The translations under genes and the position numbers were made by a program. Shown here one piece after another: positions 26,276 through 35,930 of a DNA stretch of 64,000 bases (its first letter is position 1; each line of letters begins with the position of its first letter). Below the pieces are notes generated by a model. That model saw only the letters and a list, made by a program, of their open reading frames with translations, ran no database searches and was not told where the DNA came from. The stretch comes from Burkholderiaceae bacterium (GTDB lineage: Bacteria > Pseudomonadota > Gammaproteobacteria > Burkholderiales > Burkholderiaceae_F): the NCBI GenBank assembly GCA_019236735.1, contig JAFAIM010000090.1, positions 1 through 64,000 on the forward strand, given 5' to 3'.

Positions 26276-26695
26276 TCATCGATGCAACCTTCGCATCCGT
26301 TCGCTCGGAGTGACGATGTCGGTGAGGCGGATTCCGAATTTCTCGTTCACCACCACGACCTCGCCCTGCGCGATCAGGCAGCCGTTGACCAGCACGTCCA
26401 TCGGCTCGCCCGCCAGCGCGTCCAGCTCGATCACCGAGCCCTGTGCAAGCTGCAGGATGTGCTTGATCGGGATCTTGGTGCGGCCAAGCTCCACGGTCAG
26501 ATTGACCGGGATGTCGAGGATCAAATCCAGATCCTGCGTTCCGTCGGTCGCGCTGCCGGGGGCTAGGCGCGGGAAGATGTTGGCGGGCTGCGCTGCCGGC
26601 CCTACCGCGCCGCCTGCGGCCGCCTGCTCCGCCATCGCTGCGCCCCAATCCTCGTCCGCGCCAGCTGCTCCGGGGGTCTCGTCGGTCGGTTGCAT
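26276..26695 (-). CDS. fliN: Flagellar C-ring switch protein FliN
   Basis: Lower C-ring component of 139 residues that binds the ATPase complex and CheY-P. ATG 26695 lies three bases after the fliM stop with GAGGA upstream; the upstream in-frame extension runs into fliM and is not used. After an acidic, Ala-rich N-terminus comes the SpoA/CheC-like domain: LILDIPVNLTVELGRTKIPIKHILQLAQGSVIELD and VLVNGCLIAQGEVVVVNEKFGIRLTDI. Confidence 0.95.
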   Translation of the reverse strand: MQPTDETPGAAGADEDWGAAMAEQAAAGGAVGPAAQPANIFPRLAPGSATDGTQDLDLILDIPVNLTVELGRTKIPIKHILQLAQGSVIELDALAGEPMDVLVNGCLIAQGEVVVVNEKFGIRLTDIVTPSERMRRLHR

Positions 26696-26697
26696 CC

Positions 26698-27702
26698 TCA
26701 GGACTCCTCGATGGCCAGGCTGCTGTCTTTGAAATGCGAATACTTCAGCAGGCGCTCGATGCGCACTGCGATGTGTCCGTTGACGGTGCCGAACGTGCAC
26801 TCCATCACCGGCACGCCGTCGATCTTCACGGGAATGATGTCGCGCAGCGGCAGCGGGACGAAGTCGCCCACCTGCAGGCGCATCAGGTCGCCCAGGCGCA
26901 TCGGCGCATTGGCAAGCTCGCCGCACAGTTCGACCTCGGCGCTTTGCACCTGCTGCGTGAGCTGCCGCACCCAGCGCCGGTCAGGCTCCTGCCCGTCGGC
27001 CTGCAGAGACGAATACAACAGGTCGCGAATCGGTTCGAGCGACGCGTACGGAAAGCAGATGTGGATTTCACCGCCGCTGTCGCCGATCTCGATGTTGAAC
27101 GTCGTCGTGACGACGATTTCGGACGGCGAAGCGATGTTGGCGAACTGGGTGTGCATCTCCGAGCGCTGGTGGAGGAATTCGAACTTGAACAGATTCCCCC
27201 ACGCCTTGGTGTATTCGGCCGTCGCCACCTGCACCAGTCGCTGGATGATTCGCAGCTCGGTCGGCGAGAAATCCCGCCCCTCGATCCGGAAGCGCAGCTT
27301 GCCGGTGCCGCCGAACAGCGTGTCGATCACGGTGAACACCAGTGTCGGATCGAAGATCAGCAGGCCGGAGCCGCGCAGCGGTGCGAGCGAAACAATGTTG
27401 ATGTTGGTCGGCACCGCGATGTCGCGCAGGAACGCCGAGTACTTGATCACGCGGACCGGCCCGACCGAAATCTCGGGGCTGCGCCGCATGAAGTTAAAAA
27501 GGCCGATTCGCAAGTTGCGTGCGAACCGCTCGTTGATGATCTCCATCGTGGGCATCCGCCCACGGACGATGCGTTCCTGGTTGCCCAGGTTGTACGCGCG
27601 GATGCCTTCGGTCGGCTCCGGCTGCTCGAGCTTCTGCGACTCCCCGGTGACGCCTTCCAGCAGCGCGTCGACCTCGTCCTGTGACAGAAACTGTTCGGTC
27701 AT
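26698..27702 (-). CDS. fliM: Flagellar C-ring switch protein FliM
   Basis: Middle C-ring protein of 334 residues. The N-terminal CheY-P-binding peptide is visible in EQFLSQDEVDALLEGV; the middle CheC-like domain has LRIGLFNFMRRSPEISV, LLIFDPTLVFTVIDTLFGG; the C-terminal SpoA domain binds FliN. It is nine bases downstream of fliL and directly before fliN. Confidence 0.96.
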   Translation of the reverse strand: MTEQFLSQDEVDALLEGVTGESQKLEQPEPTEGIRAYNLGNQERIVRGRMPTMEIINERFARNLRIGLFNFMRRSPEISVGPVRVIKYSAFLRDIAVPTNINIVSLAPLRGSGLLIFDPTLVFTVIDTLFGGTGKLRFRIEGRDFSPTELRIIQRLVQVATAEYTKAWGNLFKFEFLHQRSEMHTQFANIASPSEIVVTTTFNIEIGDSGGEIHICFPYASLEPIRDLLYSSLQADGQEPDRRWVRQLTQQVQSAEVELCGELANAPMRLGDLMRLQVGDFVPLPLRDIIPVKIDGVPVMECTFGTVNGHIAVRIERLLKYSHFKDSSLAIEES

Positions 27703-27711
27703 TCGGATGCG

Positions 27712-28293
27712 CTACTGGATGATCAGTTGCGTGATGCGGACTGCTTTGACGGAGTGTTCGGCCGCGGTGTGGTCGAGCGACTTGTTGGCAGCGTCGACGA
27801 TGTCCTTGGCGAGCGCCTCCTTGCCTTCGCGGTTCGCCAGCGCGGAAGATTCGCGTGCACCCAGCACGAGCAGGATCTCGCTGCGCATCGCCGGCATCAT
27901 CTCCTTGATCGTGTTCTCCGCCTCGCCCGAATCGACTTCGAGGCTGAATTTGATCTGCATGTAGCGGTCCTGTTCCTTCTCGGCCAGGTTGACCGTGAAG
28001 GGCTCCAGGTCCACGAAGTTCGGCAGCTTGCGCGTCTCCGCTTTCTTCTGCGTCCCGGCTGCTGCGGGAGCGCGTTTCATGTAGACGAACGCTGCGGCCC
28101 CGCCGGCTGCCAGCACAAGAGCGGCCGCTGCCAAGATGATCAGCTTCTTCGGAGGCCCTTTCTTGGCCGGTGCCTGCACGGCGGCCGGGGTTGCGCCCTT
28201 GGCCGCCGCCGCGGCTGCGCCCTTGGCTGCCGCTGGGGCCGCGCCTTTTGCAACGCCAGCTGGTGGCGCCGACGCCTGTTTGTTCTCTGCCAT
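27712..28293 (-). CDS. fliL: Flagellar basal-body-associated protein FliL
   Basis: Inner-membrane protein of 193 residues that surrounds or assists the stator. ATG 28293 gives MAENKQASAPPAG; an Ala/Lys-rich N-terminus precedes one transmembrane helix (KLIILAAAALVLAAGGAAAFVYM), then the periplasmic domain with FVDLEPFTVNL, YMQIKFSLEVD and MPAMRSEILLVLGAR. It heads the fliLMNOPQR run, 186 bases after fliK; that gap has no clear terminator or promoter. Confidence 0.93.
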   Translation of the reverse strand: MAENKQASAPPAGVAKGAAPAAAKGAAAAAAKGATPAAVQAPAKKGPPKKLIILAAAALVLAAGGAAAFVYMKRAPAAAGTQKKAETRKLPNFVDLEPFTVNLAEKEQDRYMQIKFSLEVDSGEAENTIKEMMPAMRSEILLVLGARESSALANREGKEALAKDIVDAANKSLDHTAAEHSVKAVRITQLIIQ

Positions 28294-28479
28294 TTCTCGA
28301 TTCCCGCCGCGAGCGCCAAGGCCTAACGCATGGCGCATTTACGTGATCAAGTTGCAACTCTGCTGGCCGATTATTCGGGACCGATCACCCGCGCAATCGG
28401 GCGAATACGACGGAAAATGGGCAGTTGCTTTTGCCCACAATCGCGCCCCGAATTCGGGCGTCCAGGGCGGGGAAAAAGC

Positions 28480-30051
28480 TCAGGCGTAGGTATCGACCAG
28501 CCGCAGCGTAGATGCTGCCGCAGGCGCCACCGCTAGCCCATCGGAGCCGTTCACGTTGGTCCCGGCGGCATCGGATGCCCCGTCAAGCAGCGGCTGTCTC
28601 GCCAGGTTCTGAGGATCGGACGCCTGCCAACCCGGTTGTTCGCGCCCGCCAACCGTCGCATCGGACAGCTGCATTCCGGAGGCGGCAAACATCTCGCGCA
28701 AGCGCGGCAACTCGGCTGCGAGCGCGTTGCGTGTGGCTTCGTGCTGCGCCGTGAAAGCAAGCGTGGCTGCGTGTCCATTGACCTGGATCGATACGCCAAC
28801 GGGGCCGAGGCCTGAGGGCTGTAGCGATATCTGCGCCGTTTGCACTCCGCCATGGGCCAGCACGAGAACGCGCTCGGAAAATTCCTGGCCGAACCCCGGC
28901 TGGTCGACTGGCGTGGCGACACTCGTGCGCGCTTCGGCTGCGTAGGTGGCGCCGCTGTACGCACTGTAGGAACCGGCGGAAGAAACCGATATCGGCGCCG
29001 AATTTGAAAGGTCTGCGGAAACGGATTGCATCGGGGAGGCCGCGTGCGACAGCGCATCGGTCAGCTTCGGACCGGCGAGCTGCGCCTGTGCGGATCCGGC
29101 CGCACCGATCAATGCTGCGGCGTCCGCAATTTTGGCGTTCGCTGACAGGATCGCGCCTGCGGCGGCGTTGTCTGGTACGGCCGGGTCGGCATCTGCGTCT
29201 GCGTCAGCGTCAGCGCCGGCAAGACCAGCGGCCTGACCACCTGCGCCTGCCGCTTCGACTGCGGCCGCGTGCCCGGCGTCGCCAAACGCTCGGGTTGGCG
29301 TAGCCGAAGAATCGCCCGAGGCGAGTGCGATGGCTCGCTGCAGCTGCGCTCCCGCCGCGGTCCCTCGCACGGACGCTGTAGCCGCCGCTGGGCCGGCGCC
29401 GCTGTTGGTACTGCTAGCCGGCAGCGCTTTGGCTGTTGCCGCCTTCGCTGAGCCCTGCGCACCGGTCGCGAGCACTTGACCGGCGATCCATCCGGAGGCG
29501 GGATCGGCTGCGGCAGCATCGGCTGCCGCCGGCGCCGTTTGCGTCTGTGCGGCGCCCAAAGGGTCGGCGCGTGTCGGGTCGCTTGCACCCGTGGTGCCAC
29601 CGGCTTGCGCGGAATTGTCCAGCAGCGCAGCGCTGCTACTTGCGCCTGCCGAGGCCGCCGGCGTGCCGTTCGAGGCAGAGGCGTCGGCGGTGCTGGCGGT
29701 CGATGCGTCCTCGCTGGACGGCGAGGACGAGCCCGCTGACGCAGTGTTTTGCGCAGCCTTAGCTGCCGAGGGCGGATTTGCCGCGGTGGCCGCATCGTTG
29801 CCCTTTCCCGCGCCGGCGTTGCCGCCGGCACCGGATTGGCTTGCGTCGCGTTTCGGCGCGCTGCGCGCGTTGGGTGCTGATCCGCCCGGCCGGGACGAAC
29901 CGTTGGAATTGCTGCGAATCGGGGACACGGGCGCGGACTGTTCGGCCGCTTGCAAGATCGGGCCGAAGTTGGACTCCGATCCGCCGCTGGCCGGCTGCGG
30001 GTCGGTGCGCTGCCCGGAAGCGGGCTGCGAAGAGATGACGGCTGGTTTCAT
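28480..30051 (-). CDS. fliK: Flagellar hook-length control protein FliK
   Basis: Secreted molecular ruler of 523 residues. The long N-terminal part is low-complexity Ala/Ser/Gly, including an ADADADADAD stretch from a six-base tandem repeat near 29187-29216. The folded C-terminal switch domain is recognisable: RVLVLAHGGVQTAQISLQPSGLGPVGVSIQVNG and AALAFT-like segments, then LRALREMFAASGM-type helix (LPRLREMFAASGMQLSDATV). The start overlaps the fliJ stop (ATGA). Confidence 0.9.
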   Translation of the reverse strand: MKPAVISSQPASGQRTDPQPASGGSESNFGPILQAAEQSAPVSPIRSNSNGSSRPGGSAPNARSAPKRDASQSGAGGNAGAGKGNDAATAANPPSAAKAAQNTASAGSSSPSSEDASTASTADASASNGTPAASAGASSSAALLDNSAQAGGTTGASDPTRADPLGAAQTQTAPAAADAAAADPASGWIAGQVLATGAQGSAKAATAKALPASSTNSGAGPAAATASVRGTAAGAQLQRAIALASGDSSATPTRAFGDAGHAAAVEAAGAGGQAAGLAGADADADADADPAVPDNAAAGAILSANAKIADAAALIGAAGSAQAQLAGPKLTDALSHAASPMQSVSADLSNSAPISVSSAGSYSAYSGATYAAEARTSVATPVDQPGFGQEFSERVLVLAHGGVQTAQISLQPSGLGPVGVSIQVNGHAATLAFTAQHEATRNALAAELPRLREMFAASGMQLSDATVGGREQPGWQASDPQNLARQPLLDGASDAAGTNVNGSDGLAVAPAAASTLRLVDTYA

Positions 30052-30494
30052 GATCTGCTCCCGAACTGCAGCACGCTGCGCTGCGCGACCTCATCCGTAT
30101 GGCGCTGCTCGCGTCGCGCCTCATGCTGTGCTTGCTCCTGTGCACGCCGCTGCGCCAGCGTCTCCAGGCTCTTGACCTTTCGCTGGCACACCGCAAGGTC
30201 GGCGCGCGCGGCGACGCTCGCCTGTTCGCGAGCTCCGACCTCACGCTGTTGCGCTTCCAGCGCGATTCGCAGCTTTCCGAGGAAGGCGCGCTGGTTGGCC
30301 TGCGCCGCCGGATCCAGCTCGTCGCCGGCACGAGCCTGCAGGCGCGCGGCGTAGTCGCTCGAGTAGCCGAGCAGCGTTTGCAAGTGATCGCGTGCCTGCT
30401 GCACCTGATGTTCCAGGTGCGCCACGCGCTTGGCGGCAGCGTCGCGCGCGGTGCGGGTCACTTCGAGCAGGGTGGCGAGTTGCGTCGAGTCCAT
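30048..30494 (-). CDS. fliJ: Flagellar export chaperone / ATPase stalk protein FliJ
   Basis: Coiled-coil protein of 148 residues that inserts in the FliI hexamer. Almost the whole sequence is charged helix with heptads (AAKRVAHLEHQVQQARDHLQTLLGY, LRIALEAQQREVGAREQ). Position between fliI and fliK confirms the weakly conserved family. One base separates it from fliI. Confidence 0.92.
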   Translation of the reverse strand: MDSTQLATLLEVTRTARDAAAKRVAHLEHQVQQARDHLQTLLGYSSDYAARLQARAGDELDPAAQANQRAFLGKLRIALEAQQREVGAREQASVAARADLAVCQRKVKSLETLAQRRAQEQAQHEARREQRHTDEVAQRSVLQFGSRS

Positions 30495-30495
30495 G

Positions 30496-31926
30496 TCATT
30501 CCGGGTTCGTCGGTATCGATTGCAGCAGCGCGTCGATTCGCTCGGCCGCCTCTTTCAGCGTCGACGGCTGGTCCATCGGCTGCTGCAGGAACTCCTCGAT
30601 GCGCGGGAACGCCGCGATCGCGATATCCAGCGCCGGATCGGCTCCGGCGACGTACGCACCGACCGAAATCAGATCGCGGTTGCGCTGATAGCGCGATAGG
30701 ATCGATTTGAAGCGGCGCGCCGCTTCGATCTCGTGCGGGCCGCGCACCGCCGGCATCACGCGCGAGATCGAAGTCTCGACGTCGATTGCCGGATAGTGGC
30801 CGGCTTCGGCCAGCCGCCGCGACAGCACGATGTGTCCATCCAGGATCGCACGTGCGGCGTCGGCGATCGGATCGTGCGGATCGTCGCCTTCGGTCAGCAC
30901 CGTGTAGAAACCGGTGATCGAGCCTCCGCCGGGCGCAGCGTTTCCGGCCCGCTCGACCAGTTGCGGCAGGCGCGCGAACACGGAAGGCGGGTAGCCTTTG
31001 GTGGCGGGCGGCTCTCCGATCGCCAGCGCGATTTCGCGCGCCGCCATCGCGTAGCGCGTCAGCGAGTCCATCAGCAGCAGCACGTGCCGCCCGCGATCCC
31101 GGAAGTGCTCGGCGATCGCGGTCGCATATGCGGCACCTTGCAGCCGCATCAGCGGTGGCGTGTCGGCCGGCGCAGCCACCACGATTGCCCGGCGCAGTCC
31201 CTGCGGGCCGAGGATGTCCTCGATGAACTCCTTGACCTCGCGGCCGCGTTCCCCGATCAGGCCGACGACGGTGACGTCGGCGGCCGTATAGCGCGCCATC
31301 ATCCCCATCAGTACGCTCTTGCCGACACCCGACCCGGCGAACAATCCGATTCGCTGTCCGCGGCCGATCGTCAGCAGTGCGTTAATGGCGCGCACGCCAA
31401 CATCGAGCGGCGTGCGGATCGGGTTGCGCTCCATCGCGTTGATCGGCCGCCGCGACAGTGGAAGATACGTAAGGCTCTGGCCTGCCGGACTGGCGAGCGG
31501 TCCGCGCCGGTCGATCGGCGCGCCGTTCGGATCGAGAACACGCCCGAGCAGTGCGTCGCCCACCGGCAGACGGCGCGTACGATCCTCGGCGCGCCGCCAC
31601 GGATGGTTGACCTGGTCCACGCGAGGGCGCGCAGCGCGTGCTTCCTGCGCGACCACCATCGCGCCGGGCCGCAGGCCCTGCGGTTCGCTGGTCGGCATCA
31701 GGAAGAGGCGCTCGCCGGAGAATCCGACGACTTCGGCGTCGAGCCTCAGGCCGTCGCCCTGCACGACCAGCACCTGGGCGCCGACCGGGAGCTTCAGCCC
31801 CACCGCCTCCATCACCAGCCCCGCTGCGCGCGTCAGCCGCCCGCGCACCTCGAACGGTTCGCTCGAACCGGCAAGCGAACGGCATTCAGCGAGGAAATCC
31901 AGGAAGCGGTCGCGCTGCAGCTGCAT
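30496..31926 (-). CDS. fliI: Flagellum-specific ATPase FliI
   Basis: Hexameric ATPase of the flagellar type III export apparatus, 476 residues. Walker A is AGSGVGKS (about residues 197-204), Walker B is in [35 protein letters not shown], and the C-terminal region has ASISRVMP-type [11 protein letters not shown]. It has the related F1-beta fold. It follows fliH by nine bases and precedes fliJ by one. Confidence 0.97.
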   Translation of the reverse strand: MQLQRDRFLDFLAECRSLAGSSEPFEVRGRLTRAAGLVMEAVGLKLPVGAQVLVVQGDGLRLDAEVVGFSGERLFLMPTSEPQGLRPGAMVVAQEARAARPRVDQVNHPWRRAEDRTRRLPVGDALLGRVLDPNGAPIDRRGPLASPAGQSLTYLPLSRRPINAMERNPIRTPLDVGVRAINALLTIGRGQRIGLFAGSGVGKSVLMGMMARYTAADVTVVGLIGERGREVKEFIEDILGPQGLRRAIVVAAPADTPPLMRLQGAAYATAIAEHFRDRGRHVLLLMDSLTRYAMAAREIALAIGEPPATKGYPPSVFARLPQLVERAGNAAPGGGSITGFYTVLTEGDDPHDPIADAARAILDGHIVLSRRLAEAGHYPAIDVETSISRVMPAVRGPHEIEAARRFKSILSRYQRNRDLISVGAYVAGADPALDIAIAAFPRIEEFLQQPMDQPSTLKEAAERIDALLQSIPTNPE

Positions 31927-31935
31927 GCCTGTGCC

Positions 31936-32607
31936 TCACGCGCCCGGCTTACGGTCGCCGCCGGCGGCATCTACGCCGTCCGATGCGGGCAGGTCGTCGA
32001 CGCCAAGCATCGCGATCACGCGGCGCCAACGCGTCTCCACCGTTGCGTCGATCTCGCCCTGGGGCGTCTCGACGCGGCAGCCGCCCGGTGGCACTCCGGG
32101 GTCGGCCACGAAGCGGCAGCCACGGTGCATCCCGTCCGCCTCCAGCTCGGAGGACACCAGTTCGTAGTCGAGCGGACTGATGTGCACACGCGGATGCGCG
32201 GCGTGATCGGTGATCAAGGCGATCGCCTCGCGCACCGCTGGCAGCACGGCGTCGCGCTGCACGGCGAGCTCGCGGCGCAGCACCTGGCGTGCCACCTCCA
32301 ATGACAGGTCCAGCAGCGCATCGGCTCCGCGCGCGGCAAGCTCGTCCAGGGCGGTCTGCAGCTGCGCGATTACGCTTCCGATGCGCTCCAGGTGGCCGGC
32401 ACGCGCCTGCTGGTGGGCGCGGGTGGTTTCGAGCACGCCCTGCTCACGGCCGCGTTCGAACGCCCTGCGCTCGCGCTCCGACCACAGGCCGTTGGCGTTG
32501 CGCGAGACCTGTGCCTTTTCGCCCAGCGAACGAAGCTCCCAGTTGGCCGCGTCCCCGACCTGCTCCTTGGGGATCTTGCGCGAAAAGACGCGGTCAGACG
32601 CGCCCAT
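31936..32607 (-). CDS. fliH: Flagellar export ATPase regulator FliH
   Basis: Peripheral stator of the FliI ATPase, 223 residues. A Trp-containing N-terminus (DAANWELRSLG) like that used to bind the export gate precedes a long helix with an E/R-rich, GxxxG-like stretch (ERRAFERGREQGVLETTRAHQQA). The C-terminal vacuolar-ATPase-E-like domain has LDLSLEVARQVLRREL and DPGVPPGGCRVETPQGEIDATVETRW, strongly family-like. Confidence 0.95.
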   Translation of the reverse strand: MGASDRVFSRKIPKEQVGDAANWELRSLGEKAQVSRNANGLWSERERRAFERGREQGVLETTRAHQQARAGHLERIGSVIAQLQTALDELAARGADALLDLSLEVARQVLRRELAVQRDAVLPAVREAIALITDHAAHPRVHISPLDYELVSSELEADGMHRGCRFVADPGVPPGGCRVETPQGEIDATVETRWRRVIAMLGVDDLPASDGVDAAGGDRKPGA

Positions 32608-32633
32608 GCGCGGTCTCCGGAAAGTGTTCGAGC

Positions 32634-33632
32634 TCAGACAAACGCATCGTCGGATCCCTTGGAGCCTAGTTGGATCTGGCCTTCGTCGGCGAGACGGCGC
32701 ACCACCTTGAGAATCTCGCGCTGCTCGGCCTCGACCTCCGAAACACGCACCGGTCCTTTGGCTTCGAGGTCTTCTTTCAGCGTTTCGGCGGCGCGGCCGG
32801 ACATGTTCTTGAAGATGCGCTCGCGCAGCGTCTGATCGGCACCCTTTAACGCGACGATCAGCGCTTCGGACTGGACCTCTCGCAGCAGCAACTGGATTGC
32901 GCGGTCGTCCAGGTCGTTCACGTTGTCGAACGTGAACATCTGATCCAGGATCTTCTGCGCCAGTTCGGTGTCGTGCTCGCGGATCGATTCGACGGCGGCC
33001 GACTCCATGTTGGTGCTGAAGAAGTTCAGCATCTCGGCAGCCGCCTTGGTGCCCCCCAGTGTCGCCTTCTTCAGCTTCTCGCTGCCGGCGAGGATCTTGG
33101 AGAGAACCTCATTGAGTTCCTGCAGCGCCTGCGGCTGGATGCCGTCGAGCGTGGCGACTCGCAACAGCACTTCATTGCGCATCCGATCACTCATCTGCTG
33201 CAGCACTTCGGACGACTGGTCGCGCTCCAGGTGCACCAGGATCGAAGCGACGATCTGCGGATGCTCGTTGCGCAGCAGCTCGGCGATCGTGCCAGGGTCC
33301 ATCCACTTCAGGCTCTCGATCCCCGAGACGTCTTTGCCTTGCAGGATGCGATCCAGCAGCATGCTGGCCTTTTCTTCACCCAGTGCCCGCTTGAGCACTT
33401 GGCTGACGAAGGCGTCGGTGTCGCGCACGAGCGAGTACTGGCTTTCCTTGGTCGAATGGAACCGGGCGACCGCCTCTTCGATCCGCTCCCGCGGCACGGT
33501 GCGCAGGCGCGCCATCGTCTCGCCGAGCTTTTGCACCTCTTTGGGCGACAGGTATTTGAAGACCTCGGCGGCCTCCTCTTCGCCTACCGCCATCAGCAGG
33601 ATGGCTGCGTGTTCCAGTCCGTCGTCGTCCAT
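32634..33632 (-). CDS. fliG: Flagellar motor switch protein FliG
   Basis: Upper C-ring protein of 332 residues that transmits torque from MotA. It begins GLEHAAILLMAVGEEEAAEVFKYLSPKEV, with the middle-domain EHPQ motif in LRNEHPQIVASILVHLERDQSSEVL and the C-terminal torque helix MFTFDNVNDLDDRAIQLLLREV carrying the conserved charged residues. It lies six bases after fliF. Confidence 0.97.
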   Translation of the reverse strand: MDDDGLEHAAILLMAVGEEEAAEVFKYLSPKEVQKLGETMARLRTVPRERIEEAVARFHSTKESQYSLVRDTDAFVSQVLKRALGEEKASMLLDRILQGKDVSGIESLKWMDPGTIAELLRNEHPQIVASILVHLERDQSSEVLQQMSDRMRNEVLLRVATLDGIQPQALQELNEVLSKILAGSEKLKKATLGGTKAAAEMLNFFSTNMESAAVESIREHDTELAQKILDQMFTFDNVNDLDDRAIQLLLREVQSEALIVALKGADQTLRERIFKNMSGRAAETLKEDLEAKGPVRVSEVEAEQREILKVVRRLADEGQIQLGSKGSDDAFV

Positions 33633-33638
33633 CGGCGA

Positions 33639-35309
33639 TCAGGTCTTCGCTTCACCCACCCAGGCCTTCACCACATTGGCGACCGTCGCCGGATCCGAGC
33701 GGGCAATCTGCCGCATCTGATCCAGCTGCGAGGTCGGCAGCTCGGAGCGCGCGGCCGGCAGCGACTCGGTCGCCGATGGCGTCTCGGCCATGATCACGGG
33801 CTGCGAGCTGATCGCTTTCAGGGCAGGGCGCACCACACCGAACACCACCACCAGCGTCAGCACCAGGAATAGCGTGGCCTGGCCGATTTCCTTTGCAAGA
33901 GCGATCACCTCGGGCTGCTGCCACACCGGGGTCGGTTCGACCGGCGGCAGCTCGAGTTGGCTGAACTCCACGTTCACGACGTTCAGCGAATCGCCGCGCT
34001 TTTCGTTGAAACCCATCGCCTCGCGCACGAGCGCCTGGATGTTTTCCATCTCTTTCGGAGACCACGCCACGCTCGCGGGTGCCGCCGCAGCAGCGGGTGC
34101 GCCAGCACCCGCCGAAGCCGGCTGGCCGGCGGAGGCGGGCGGCGCCGCTGGCGCGGGTTTGTTGTTGATGACCACCGCTGCGGTCAGGCGCCGGATCTCG
34201 CCGGTGGCCGTTTTGGTGTGACGCACGTTCTTGTCGATTTCGAAATTGGTCACCTGTTCGCGATGCGAGCTCGCGCCGGGCGCTTGGGGCGGCGTGGCCG
34301 CGGAGGCGGGCGCGGAGGCAGAGCCGTTGATCGGAGCGGTCGGCGGCACCGGAGGCTGGTTCGACAATGCGCCGGGAACGCCCTGCGGGCCGGCGCTTCC
34401 CGTGGTGGAGTTCTCGGTGCTCGACTGCGAGCGGATCGCCGCTTTGTCGGCGGACTGGTTCGGTTTGTACGACTCGTCCATCTGTTCGGTGTTGGAGAAG
34501 TCGACATCGGCCGTGACTTGCGCCCGTACGTTGGCGCGGCCGACGATCGGCTCCAGGATGTCCTCGATCCGCTTGATCGTCGACGATTCGATCTGCCCGA
34601 CATAGTCGAGCTGCTGTGCATCGAGCGCTCCTTCGCCTTCGCTCTGGCTGGCGAGCAGCGTGCCATGCTGGTCGACAACGGATACGTTCTTCGTGGTCAG
34701 CTCGGGCACGGACGAAGCGACCAGGTGGACGATTCCGGCAATCTGCGCGCGATCGAGCGTTTTGCCCGGATGCAGCTGAACCAGCACCGAAGCGGTCGGC
34801 GCCTGGTGATCGCGCAGGAAGCCCGAGCTCTTCGGCAGAGCAAGGTGCACGCGCGCGCCTGCCACGGGAGCGAGCGTCTGGATCGAGCGCGCAAGCTCGC
34901 CTTCCAGACCACGCTGGTAGTTGAGCTGTTCCTGAAACTGCGTCAGCCCGAACTTCTGGGACTCGAGGATCTCAAAGCCGACGATCGAGCCCTTCGGCAA
35001 GCCTTGCGAGGCGAGCTTCAGCCGGGCTTCGTGCACCTTGTCGGCCGGAACCAGGATCGTGCCTCCGTCGGCGTTGCGGTACGGAACATTCATCTGCGAC
35101 AACTGCGCGATGACGGCGCCGCCGTCACGATCCGACAGATTCGTGAACAGCACGCTGTAGCTGGGGTTTGCGCTCCACAGCCACGCGGCGCTGACGATTG
35201 CGCCGATCAGTACCGTGCTCAGCACCATCAGCGCGCGGGCGCGCGGAGAGAAGCGGCCCAGCAACCCTAGGGATCTCGCGGTGGTTGGAACGATCGAAGC
35301 GTTTTCCAT
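33639..35309 (-). CDS. fliF: Flagellar MS-ring protein FliF
   Basis: Forms the MS ring in the inner membrane; 556 residues from ATG 35309 (MENASIVPTTARSLG). Two transmembrane segments flank the large periplasmic region, near ALMVLSTVLIGAIVSAAWLW and GQATLFLVLTLVVVFGVVRPAL. Ring-building motifs include SVLFTNLSDRDGGAVIAQL and GLEGELARSIQTLAPVAGARVHLALP. The loop before the second helix is Ala/Pro-rich. The cytoplasmic tail that binds FliG is retained. Confidence 0.96.
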   Translation of the reverse strand: MENASIVPTTARSLGLLGRFSPRARALMVLSTVLIGAIVSAAWLWSANPSYSVLFTNLSDRDGGAVIAQLSQMNVPYRNADGGTILVPADKVHEARLKLASQGLPKGSIVGFEILESQKFGLTQFQEQLNYQRGLEGELARSIQTLAPVAGARVHLALPKSSGFLRDHQAPTASVLVQLHPGKTLDRAQIAGIVHLVASSVPELTTKNVSVVDQHGTLLASQSEGEGALDAQQLDYVGQIESSTIKRIEDILEPIVGRANVRAQVTADVDFSNTEQMDESYKPNQSADKAAIRSQSSTENSTTGSAGPQGVPGALSNQPPVPPTAPINGSASAPASAATPPQAPGASSHREQVTNFEIDKNVRHTKTATGEIRRLTAAVVINNKPAPAAPPASAGQPASAGAGAPAAAAAPASVAWSPKEMENIQALVREAMGFNEKRGDSLNVVNVEFSQLELPPVEPTPVWQQPEVIALAKEIGQATLFLVLTLVVVFGVVRPALKAISSQPVIMAETPSATESLPAARSELPTSQLDQMRQIARSDPATVANVVKAWVGEAKT

Positions 35310-35579
35310 TGGCTTTGGGCCGCGACCCGGCACGCCGGAGGCAGGCGCCGGCGAATCGCGGTTTCTGGAATCCGATTATTCGAAGACTTGAGATCCCGTA
35401 AACGCGGATAAGGAGAGGAAATCCGACCGTGCGTGCGTCGCGAAAGTCCGTCCAGCACAGACTGAAATTGCGCGGGAAATAGCGTAGGAAGAGCACCCTT
35501 CTCGTCTCAGTGTCCGGCGTCAGCTTGACTAGATTGGCTGCTGCGGCGGTCGAATTCTTAGGCCGTCTGCGGGGGAACA
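35310..35579. promoter_or_regulatory. Divergent fliF / fliE control region
   Basis: This 270-base gap must hold promoters for both the fliF run and fliE. I see no convincing sigma-54 or FliA consensus. AAATAGCG at 35477-35484 matches one half of the FlhDC binding consensus, on the fliE side, but a second properly spaced half-site is not obvious. FlhDC control is therefore only an inference. Confidence 0.35.
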
Positions 35580-35897
35580 ATGGATCTGAAGGCAATCAAT
35601 TCCCAAATTGCCACGGCCGTTGCCGGCGCACCGGCCGCGGGCGTCGGCGTGTCTGCGAAGACGGGCGGCGCCACATCCGATTTCGCCTCATCGCTGGACG
35701 CCGCACTGAAGGCGGTCAGCAACAGCCAGACGCAGGCCGAGGAGCTGCAGCGTCAGTTCGCGCTGGAGAATCCGAACGTCGGACTCGAAGACACCGTCGT
35801 TGCGATGAGCAAGGCGAGCATCTCGTTCGCCGCGGTCGTTCAGGTGCGCAACCGGCTGGTGCAGGCGTACGAGCAGATCATGTCGATGCAGGTCTGA
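35580..35897 (+). CDS. fliE: Flagellar basal-body rod / MS-ring junction protein FliE
   Basis: Rod adaptor of 105 residues, exported through the flagellar gate. The ATG follows GGGGGAACA. The C-terminal half is typical: FASSLDAALKAVSNSQTQAEELQRQFALENPNVGLEDTVVAMSKASISFAAVVQVRNRLVQAYEQIMSMQV. It is transcribed away from fliF and converges with cheZ, 33 bases separating the ends. Confidence 0.95.
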   Translation: MDLKAINSQIATAVAGAPAAGVGVSAKTGGATSDFASSLDAALKAVSNSQTQAEELQRQFALENPNVGLEDTVVAMSKASISFAAVVQVRNRLVQAYEQIMSMQV

Positions 35898-35930
35898 GCG
35901 CTTCTTCCGCGCTCCTGATCTCGACAATTC

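Noticed and set aside
28294-28479. Sigma-54 promoter before fliL
   Set aside because: A GGCCAGCAGAGTTGCA sequence is near the -24/-12 consensus but the spacing between GG and GC is one base too long.
29187-29216. Short repeated unit that could be taken for a CRISPR or VNTR locus
   Set aside because: It is a six-base coding repeat giving Asp-Ala in FliK; there are no spacers or longer repeats.
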